Source: Hymenobacter amundsenii (lineage in GTDB: Bacteria > Bacteroidota > Bacteroidia > Cytophagales > Hymenobacteraceae). Taken from it: 41,185 nucleotides of DNA. The DNA lies in contig NZ_NIRR01000035.1 of the NCBI RefSeq assembly GCF_002204745.1, positions 1 to 41,185 on the forward strand, in the 5' to 3' direction. Shown piece after piece: positions 31,403-36,785 of the stretch (its first letter is position 1; each line of letters opens with the position of its first letter). The notes beneath the pieces were generated by a model, which saw nothing but the letters and a program-made list of their open reading frames with translations, was not told where the DNA came from and did no database searches. The translations under genes and the position numbers were made by a program.

Positions 31403-32194
31403 TTACCCTTCCAGCCAACCTTTCACTGCCCCTGCCTTCTCCCGACTGACCAATACTTCTTCGCTGGGGGCGGGCTGCAAATCCACCAGCAGCTTGCCGT
31501 TGAAGTGGGGGTGGAGGCGTTGCACAGCGGGCAGTTGGGCGATGAGCTGACGGTTGAGGCGAAAAAACTGGGTGGGGTCGAGGAGGGTTTCGAGTTGCTC
31601 CAACGTGTAGTCGACCACGAAACGGCGGCCGTCGAGAGTGGTGAGGGTGGTGGTTTCGTGGCGGCTCTGAAACCAGGCGGCCTGGGCAGCGGGCAGGGGT
31701 AGCAGCTGCTCGCCGTGGCGCACTAAAAACCGGGTTTTATGCTGGCGGTCGGGGCGGGGCAGCGCATCGAGCAGGCGCTCCAGACGGCGGGCGGGGTCGT
31801 CGGTGGCGGCGGCAATAGTTGGGGTGGCGGCAGCCGGCGTGCGCCATTCGCGCAGCTTGGTGAGGGCGGCCGTGAGCTCGGTTAGCTTCACGGGTTTGAG
31901 CAGGTAATCGACGCTGTTGGCCTTAAAGGCGCGGATGGCGTAGGCATCGTAGGCAGTAGTGAAGATGACCGGGCTGCGCACCACCGTTTGCTCGAACACG
32001 TCCAGGCTCAGCCCGTCGGCCAACTGAATATCGGACAGAATCAGGTCGGGGGCGGGGTTGGTATCGAGCCAGTTCAGGGCCCCGGCCACGGTGTCGAGCA
32101 CGGCCAGCACCCGGGCCTCAGGCGCGGCCTGGCGCAGGATGCGTTGCAGCCGCTCAGCGGCCGGGTACTCGTCTTCGAGCAACAGTACGGTCAT
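31403..32194 (-). CDS. LytTR response regulator 2
   Basis: A 263-residue paralogue of regulator 1: receiver at about residues 2-115 with VLLLEDEYPAAERL, phosphoacceptor Asp55 in LILSDIQLADGLSLDVF and switch region FTTAYDAYAIRAFKANSVDYLLKPV, then a short linker rich in Ala/Thr (about 128-140), and a LytTR domain (KTRFLVRHGEQLLPLPAAQAAWFQSRHETTTLTTLDGRRFVVDYTL, FFRLNRQLIAQ). It forms a convergent mirror image of pair 1, with the kinase 2 gene directly upstream (51-base gap that holds a repeat-like stretch). The domain residues that contact DNA differ between the two regulators, so specificity may have diverged. Confidence 0.93.
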   Translation of the reverse strand: MTVLLLEDEYPAAERLQRILRQAAPEARVLAVLDTVAGALNWLDTNPAPDLILSDIQLADGLSLDVFEQTVVRSPVIFTTAYDAYAIRAFKANSVDYLLKPVKLTELTAALTKLREWRTPAAATPTIAAATDDPARRLERLLDALPRPDRQHKTRFLVRHGEQLLPLPAAQAAWFQSRHETTTLTTLDGRRFVVDYTLEQLETLLDPTQFFRLNRQLIAQLPAVQRLHPHFNGKLLVDLQPAPSEEVLVSREKAGAVKGWLEG

Positions 32195-32199
32195 TTTGG

Positions 32200-32262
32200 A
32201 GAGGTGAGATGGTGAGATGGTAAGAGGTGAGAAAGAACGTCATTCTCACTTCTCACTTTCCA
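32200..32262. repeat. Family A repeat fragment with GTGAGA tract
   Basis: Contains TGAGAAAGAACGTCATTCT (19 bases), identical to the reverse complement of the sequence at 119-137 near the CoA-transferase start. It is flanked by short GGTGAGA/GGTAAGA units and their complement TCTCAC, forming a small hairpin. It lies between the codirectional kinase 2 and regulator 2 genes and overlaps the very end of the kinase 2 gene. Confidence 0.7.
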
Positions 32263-33268
32263 GCAACGGCAGCTGCACCCGAAACCAACCATTATCAGCA
32301 GTTACGATAACGGGTTGGGGGGCACGCAGGAGCTCGTAGCGGTGGCGCACGTTGCGCAGGCCGGTACCGGTGCCTGCTGGGGCGAGGCCGGCAGGGCGGG
32401 GGCGGAGCGTGTTCTCGACGGTGAGATAGCCGGTGGCCGGGTGAGCGGTGAGATGGAGTTGCAGGGGTTGGTCGCGGGAGGCTACGTTGTGCTTGAGGGC
32501 ATTTTCGACCAACAGTTGCACGCTCAGCGGGGCCACCCGGTGCTGGCGCAGGGCCGTCGGGACTTCTATGCTAACGTGCAGGTTGTCGCGGAAACGGGCC
32601 TTGTGCAGAGCCAGGTAGGTATCGACGAAGGCCAGCTCCTCGTGCAGGGGCACCGTGGGTTGGTCGCGGGCCAGCAGCACGTAGCGGTACACGTCGGCCA
32701 GTTGCTCCACGAAGTCCTGGGCGGCTTCGTTCTCGGGCTCGATGAGGGCCGAGAGGGTGTTGAGCGAGTTGAACAGGAAGTGCGGGTCGAGCTGGCTTTG
32801 CAGGGCTTCAAGCTGGCTCTGGACCCCGGCGCTTTGTAGCTGCTCGGCCCGGCGCACGTTGGCTTCCCACTGCCGAAAGAAATTCCAGCTCTCATAAATC
32901 AGTTGCACGACCACCGTGGGCACCATGTTCAGGCCAAACTCGCGCAGGTAGTCGGTGCCCGAAAAATGCATTTGCTGCGCCCGGGCCGACAGTTCGAGAA
33001 TAACCAGCGTAACCAGCGCGGTGGTAGCAGTGTTGATAACGGCCAGCCACCAGAGCCGCCGCCGGGTCTGCCCAACGCCCGGAAACCGCCGAAACAACGC
33101 GAACCACAACGCCCGGCCCGAAAGCCAGAACGCGGTGGTAAACACGAGCGAAATCCCCCAATTCAGGAAAAAGACCGGCGCCGAACGGATGGCCAGCAGC
33201 CCCCGGGGCAGCAGGGCCAGCAAGGCTAGCACCGGGATGCCCACCAACAAAAACCGACGGTCGTTCAT
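32246..33268 (-). CDS. LytS-type sensor histidine kinase 2
   Basis: A 340-residue membrane kinase, paralogue of kinase 1, with about four hydrophobic segments in the first 130 residues (FLLVGIPVLALLALLP, VFFLNWGISLVFTTAFWLSG, LAVINTATTALVTLVILELS and VPTVVVQLIYES). The phosphorylation motif is SQLDPHFLFNSLNTLSAL (His163), and the N box and G region are VENALKHN and TGTGLRNVRHRYELL. It lies directly upstream of regulator 2 and directly downstream of the alpha/beta hydrolase gene (40-base gap), so it is probably expressed from the repeat-containing promoter in front of the hydrolase, which would make a positive or negative feedback loop. Confidence 0.92.
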   Translation of the reverse strand: MNDRRFLLVGIPVLALLALLPRGLLAIRSAPVFFLNWGISLVFTTAFWLSGRALWFALFRRFPGVGQTRRRLWWLAVINTATTALVTLVILELSARAQQMHFSGTDYLREFGLNMVPTVVVQLIYESWNFFRQWEANVRRAEQLQSAGVQSQLEALQSQLDPHFLFNSLNTLSALIEPENEAAQDFVEQLADVYRYVLLARDQPTVPLHEELAFVDTYLALHKARFRDNLHVSIEVPTALRQHRVAPLSVQLLVENALKHNVASRDQPLQLHLTAHPATGYLTVENTLRPRPAGLAPAGTGTGLRNVRHRYELLRAPQPVIVTADNGWFRVQLPLLESEK

Positions 33269-33307
33269 ACAGCTAAAAGTAGCATTTGTAGTGGGCTGCC
33301 CACATCG

Positions 33308-34270
33308 TTAGCGCACGCGGGGTAGCCGGCGCACGAAGCCGTGGATGGCGGTGCTCATTTCGGGCAGGTTGTCCACGAATGGGGTGTGGCGGCCGGGCAA
33401 TACTACCGTCGTTTGGTGAGGGAAACGGAAGGCGCGGTAATGATCGGGGCCGGTGAGGTAATCCTGCTGGCCGGTGAGCACTAACACGGGCATCGTGAGG
33501 GCGGCCGTGGCGGGCGTGTAGTCGAACAGGTAAGTACCGGGATTCTGGAACATGGTAGCCGCGAAATCATGGTTCTGGAGCTGGCCCCGCAACGCCCGGC
33601 TCACCCGCGCCGCCGACGTGTCGGAGGCGTACTGGAGCTGATTATAGAGGCGCTGCTGCTGAAGCATTCCCGTGACCATAAAGTAGCGCTGGGGCAGGGG
33701 CGCGGCGGCATCGAGGGGCGGGCGGGTGGCGGTGGGCAGCAGGGTGTAGCCGTGGGCGGTGGTGGCCTCCATGGCAGCGGGCAGGTTCAGGATGCTGTTG
33801 ACCAGAATAAGCGCCCGTACGCGGGTGGGGTACTTCTGGGCGTAGGCCGTGGCCAGAATGCCCCCGAAGGAGTGGCTCATCAGCGTCCATTGGTCCAGTT
33901 GCAGGTGCTGGCGCAGCTCCTCCATATCCTGCACCTGGCGCTCCAGCGAGTAGTTATGGTTGGCAGCACTGCCCGAGCGGCCGCTGCCGCGCTGGTCGAG
34001 GTACAACAGCTGCAAGTCCTGCTCCAGGGCCGCGCCGGCCAGCACTTCCACCGCCTGGCTGCCCGTGCCGGGGCCGCCGTGCACGAACAGGCAGGGCTGG
34101 CCCTGGCCCGCTACCCGCACGTAAAGCCGCACGCTGTCGGATGTAGTGAAATCGTGCTGGCCGCCGGCTAGCTGGCTGGCGCGGGCTGCCAGAGAAAAGC
34201 TCAGCAGGAGCAGCAATACCAGTAGGCCGCGCACCGGGCCGGCAAAGAAAAGGTAGCGGGAGGAGCTCAT
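33308..34270 (-). CDS. Alpha/beta hydrolase (proline iminopeptidase-like)
   Basis: Exported alpha/beta-fold hydrolase of 320 residues. A signal peptide or anchor (LLVLLLLLSFSLAARA, about residues 14-29) places it in the periplasm. The oxyanion HGGPG motif (FVHGGPGTGS), the nucleophile elbow MSHSFGGI (Ser), the acid in LTGQQDYLTG and the His in PGRHTPF give a complete triad. The HGGPG plus DQRGSGRS pattern is typical of proline iminopeptidases and related hydrolases, but many lactonases and other esterases share it, so the substrate is open. The promoter carries a perfect tandem repeat of GGTGAACCG (34354-34383). It begins an apparent operon hydrolase - kinase 2 - regulator 2 - lipoprotein. 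Confidence 0.9.
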   Translation of the reverse strand: MSSSRYLFFAGPVRGLLVLLLLLSFSLAARASQLAGGQHDFTTSDSVRLYVRVAGQGQPCLFVHGGPGTGSQAVEVLAGAALEQDLQLLYLDQRGSGRSGSAANHNYSLERQVQDMEELRQHLQLDQWTLMSHSFGGILATAYAQKYPTRVRALILVNSILNLPAAMEATTAHGYTLLPTATRPPLDAAAPLPQRYFMVTGMLQQQRLYNQLQYASDTSAARVSRALRGQLQNHDFAATMFQNPGTYLFDYTPATAALTMPVLVLTGQQDYLTGPDHYRAFRFPHQTTVVLPGRHTPFVDNLPEMSTAIHGFVRRLPRVR

Positions 34271-34312
34271 AATGACAGGAAGAAGGGGAGTGGAAAGCGG
34301 TTACTAACGACT

Positions 34313-34383
34313 CAAACTTCCGCAAAACCTGCTTCGCCAACCAGCCAAAACCGGGTGAACCGTTCGGACTGCGGGGTGAACCG
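34313..34383 (-). promoter_or_regulatory. LytTR-like direct repeat and promoter of the hydrolase operon
   Basis: On the minus strand two identical half-sites CGGTTCACC, at 34375-34383 (distal) and 34354-34362 (proximal), exactly 21 bp apart. They are followed by TTG (34338-34340), 17 bases and GAAGTTTG (34313-34320; one mismatch from TAnnTTTG). The distance between proximal site and -7-like box is 33 bases, close to that in the TonB and TPR promoters. Confidence 0.65.
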
Positions 34384-34421
34384 GCGTCGGCCGGGGGCAG
34401 ACCGAAACGCGGGCCGGCTGC

Positions 34422-34661
34422 TCAGGCCCGCCACAGCGCTATGCCACCCAGGGCCAGCCCAAACAAGCCCGCCACCAACCCTGCGTAGAGCAGCGCGCTC
34501 AGCCACGTCAGGAGCACGGCGCGGCGGGGCTGCCAGCGGCTAAACCACCAGCCCAGCAAGGGCAGCGCCTGCAACGAGTGCAGGCCCAGAAAGTGGGCAA
34601 CCCGCAGGTCGCCGGCCCGGGTGCTCCAGCCCAGGCCCGGCAGGCCCGCCCCGCCGTCGGG
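34422..34661 (-). CDS. Membrane protein, 3' part (frameshifted)
   Basis: C-terminal continuation of the gene at 34508-35269 in another frame, from about base 34661. It encodes about 80 residues with hydrophobic segments (FLGLHSLQALPLLGWWFSRWQPRRAVLLTWLSALLYAGLVAGLFGLALGG), consistent with the last two transmembrane helices of an integral membrane protein. The overlapping long frame of the 5' part turns into Cys/Ala/Gly-rich nonsense here. Inserting one C at the CCCC run 34659-34662 (minus strand) restores a single reading frame of about 282 residues. Confidence 0.65.
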   Translation of the reverse strand, partial: PDGGAGLPGLGWSTRAGDLRVAHFLGLHSLQALPLLGWWFSRWQPRRAVLLTWLSALLYAGLVAGLFGLALGGIALWRA

Positions 34662-35269
34662 GCGCCCACGGTGTGCTGGCCCAGCCGAATCATGACGCCG
34701 CCCAGCACCGAGCCCACCAGAAACAACAGCAGCCCCAGCCGCACGCCCCACACGTAGCCGGCCGGGCCCTGGGGGCGGTGCCGCCACACCAGGTACAGGG
34801 CCCCCGCCGTAAGCAGCGTGTTCAGCAGGATGAAAAAGCCCATCAGCCCGAATATGACGCCGTCGAAGAGGCTGGTTTGGTTGTAGTGTGAGGTAGTGCC
34901 CCGGGCGGCCTGCACGAAGATGCACCCAATTTCGACTGCCATGCTTAGGGCCACGCCCCAGCTTATCAGGCGCACTGCCCGCTGGGCCCCGACGGGCAAA
35001 CTGGCCAGCAGCCAGCCCAGCGTCCAGAGGTAAAACGTGCCAGAAACCGCAAATTTGAGGGGTTTGAGCCAGACGGGAGCTCCAGTTACCAGGCGGGTAT
35101 CTAGCGGCAGCAGCACCAGCGCTACCAGCAGCAGGGCTACGTGCCCCCAGCCCGTCAGGCTCAGTACCGGGTTGCGGCGGTGCAGTTCGCGCAGCCAGTC
35201 CACCACGGTGCCGGAGCGCGACGAGGTGGCCGTAGTGTTCAACGAAGAAGAAATGGCCGATGATAACAT
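34508..35269 (-). CDS. Integral membrane protein, 5' part (frameshifted)
   Basis: Unrecognised membrane protein. The N-terminal about 200 residues are reliable: an N-terminal soluble segment, then hydrophobic helices LTGWGHVALLLVALVLLPL, PLKFAVSGTFYLWTLGWLLASL, AVRLISWGVALSMAVEIGCIFVQA, LFDGVIFGLMGFFILLNTLLTAGALYLVW and VWGVRLGLLLFLVGSVLGGVMIRLGQH. After HTVGAP (about base 34661) the frame is lost and the residual sequence to 34508 is nonsense; the true C-terminus lies in another frame down to 34422. The start ATG (35269) lies within the 3' end of the ABA4-like gene (31-bp overlap), so the two are surely co-transcribed. The defect may be a sequencing error in a C run or a genuine mutation. 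Confidence 0.75.
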   Translation of the reverse strand: MLSSAISSSLNTTATSSRSGTVVDWLRELHRRNPVLSLTGWGHVALLLVALVLLPLDTRLVTGAPVWLKPLKFAVSGTFYLWTLGWLLASLPVGAQRAVRLISWGVALSMAVEIGCIFVQAARGTTSHYNQTSLFDGVIFGLMGFFILLNTLLTAGALYLVWRHRPQGPAGYVWGVRLGLLLFLVGSVLGGVMIRLGQHTVGAPTAGRACRAWAGAPGPATCGLPTFWACTRCRRCPCWAGGLAAGSPAAPCS

Positions 35270-35781
35270 GGCGGTAGTGGGTTAGAAGGGGAGGCAGCGG
35301 GGTGCGGTTTCGGGAAGAGCCTTATGCCGGACTGGTGGGGGGGCAACGGCGCGCTATGCCCGGCCAGCCGACGAACTACCGCATAAAGCAGCAGGCCCGT
35401 GGGCCCCAGCAGGAACGTGAGCACCAAACAGGGTACCAGCAGCCAGTGCGGCACCCCACGCCGCCGCGCATCGCGGCTCTCCCAAATGCCCAGGCACAAA
35501 TCGAAGCACAGGTAATGCACCCAACCGGTTAGCAAAGCCCACGGGTTGCTGAAGATGGCCGCTACCGCCGCCAGCGAGCCGAAGCCACCTTCCGAGGCAT
35601 GGGCCCCGAGGTAGTGGCTGCCAATAAGCAGCACGTAGGCAGTGGCCAGCACCAGCGGCAGCGCCCCGTTCAGTACCACCAACCGGGTGCCGCGCCAGCG
35701 GGGGGCCAGCACCAGCAGCGCCCAGCCCAGCAGCGCCACCGAGTTGGCCACCGTAAACAGACTATCGGGAGAAAAGAACAT
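35239..35781 (-). CDS. ABA4-like (DUF4281) membrane protein
   Basis: A 180-residue integral membrane protein of the ABA4-like/DUF4281 family. In plants ABA4 is required for neoxanthin (carotenoid) formation; the bacterial role is unknown. Blocks typical of the family are LFTVANSVALLGWALLVLAPRW (about residues 8-29), SEGGFGSLAAVAAIFSNPWALLTGWVHYLCFDLCLGIWESRDARRRGVPHWLLVPCLVLTFLLGPTGLLLYAVVRR (about residues 63-138); four membrane helices. The start at ATG 35781 is used because the family begins MFF...; a longer frame to 35904 overlaps the regulatory repeat. The gene overlaps the following membrane gene by 31 bases. It belongs to a pigmented-bacteria type of accessory block, but a carotenoid link is only inferred. 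Confidence 0.85.
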   Translation of the reverse strand: MFFSPDSLFTVANSVALLGWALLVLAPRWRGTRLVVLNGALPLVLATAYVLLIGSHYLGAHASEGGFGSLAAVAAIFSNPWALLTGWVHYLCFDLCLGIWESRDARRRGVPHWLLVPCLVLTFLLGPTGLLLYAVVRRLAGHSAPLPPHQSGIRLFPKPHPAASPSNPLPPCYHRPFLLR

Positions 35782-35848
35782 ATACCGCCGAGCTTGGTTG
35801 AAAGGCAGCAATTTGCCGCTAAAAGTCTTCCCAACTGCTCCTATTCCG

Positions 35849-35878
35849 GTCGAACCGTCGAATTCGGTGGGTAAACCG
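35849..35878 (-). promoter_or_regulatory. LytTR-like direct repeat upstream of the ABA4-like gene
   Basis: On the minus strand half-sites CGGTTTACC (35870-35878) and CGGTTCGAC (35849-35857), 21 bp apart, both close to the CGGTTCACC of the hydrolase promoter. A GACTTTTA (35820-35827) is the nearest -7-like element on this strand, but its distance (21 bases) differs from the other three. The site also lies 45 bases from the -7 box of the divergent gene at 35936, so which gene it serves is uncertain. Confidence 0.5.
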
Positions 35879-35923
35879 GCCCAACCGCTAGGGCGAGGCA
35901 TCAACTACTTTCCGCCTCGCCCG

Positions 35924-35931
35924 TACCTTTA
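35924..35931 (+). promoter_or_regulatory. -7 element of the OmpA/porin-like gene at 35936
   Basis: TACCTTTA, one mismatch from TAnnTTTG. It ends 4 bases before the GTG start codon at 35936, so the transcript would be leaderless. Confidence 0.5.
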
Positions 35932-35935
35932 ACCA

Positions 35936-36625
35936 GTGGAAACTTCCCGCTCCGTGCTTATAGTGCCTTTGTTAGTCGTTGGCGGACTGGCCGCCGGCCC
36001 GGCCGCCGCTGCCGCGCCCGTGGTGCCGTTCGATACATCGTTCGTGCGCCATTCTCACCGTCGGCCCGTATTTCAGCTCGATCAGCGCTTCTCCATCCTC
36101 AACGGTAAAGTAGTAGGTACCAACGGCTTCAAAGGCGGCATCGAATGGCGCGGACGCTGGCGCGCGGGCTTGGGGTTCTACCGGCTCTCGGGGGGCGTGC
36201 CCACCCGCACAACCCAGCCGCCCGGCACCCCGCCCGGCACCCGCGACGAGGTGCGGTTCCGCTACGGGGTGATTTATGGCGAGTACGTTTTCATCGGCAA
36301 CCCGCGCTGGGAGCTCAGCACGCCCCTGCAACTGGGTATTGGCGGCTACTACACCAAATATTTGTTTCCCGATGGGGGCGTAGCACGCACCAACTCCCGG
36401 ATTCTCTACCTGGTTGAGCCCTCGGTGGCCGCGCACTACCGGATTTTCCGCTGGGTGGGGCTGGGAGCCGGCACCGGCTACCGGCAGGTGTTCGCCTCCG
36501 GCGAGCAGCCCGAAGACCAGATCAGCGGCTACATTTTTTTCGCCCGGGTCAAGCTTTTTCTGGGCGACCTATACAAAGTAGTACGCGGCCGGCAGCGCCT
36601 GTTCTCGCAGGATGGGCTGAAGTAG
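35936..36625 (+). CDS. Predicted outer-membrane beta-barrel protein
   Basis: A 229-residue exported protein. A signal peptide (VLIVPLLVVGGLAAGPAAAAA, about residues 7-27) precedes an antiparallel-beta-rich sequence with alternating hydrophobics and many aromatic girdle residues (GIEWRGRWRAGLGFYRLSGG, RFRYGVIYGEYVFIGNPRWELSTPLQLGIGGYYTKYLF, GYIFFARVKLF), as in small outer-membrane barrels. There is no ATG in the frame; GTG 35936 or the in-frame GTG at 35954 are the likely starts, and a TACCTTTA box ends 4 bases before the first. It is divergent from the ABA4-like gene. No function can be assigned beyond an envelope protein. Confidence 0.7.
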   Translation: METSRSVLIVPLLVVGGLAAGPAAAAAPVVPFDTSFVRHSHRRPVFQLDQRFSILNGKVVGTNGFKGGIEWRGRWRAGLGFYRLSGGVPTRTTQPPGTPPGTRDEVRFRYGVIYGEYVFIGNPRWELSTPLQLGIGGYYTKYLFPDGGVARTNSRILYLVEPSVAAHYRIFRWVGLGAGTGYRQVFASGEQPEDQISGYIFFARVKLFLGDLYKVVRGRQRLFSQDGLK

Positions 36626-36657
36626 GGATGAGGCAACAACTAGAGCTTTAGCCAACC

Positions 36658-36772
36658 GTCATTCAGCCCAGGGACGAAGAATCTCGCGTGCACAGTAATC
36701 CTGTTATCGGGAGCTACTGTGGCACGCGAGATTCTTCGTTCCTGGCTCCATGCGCCACATGCGCTGAATGAC
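36658..36772. repeat. Family A inverted repeat between convergent genes
   Basis: Left arm 36658-36697 and right arm 36715-36772. GTCATTCAGC and the CCAGG/CGAAGAATCTCGCGTG stretch match on both sides, with an additional 17-base segment (containing TGCGCCACATG) only in the right arm. The same TGCGCCACATG occurs at 39060-39070. It lies between the barrel gene (plus) and the M49 peptidase gene (minus), where it can terminate both. Confidence 0.8.
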
Positions 36773-36785
36773 GTTCTCTCAGCCC

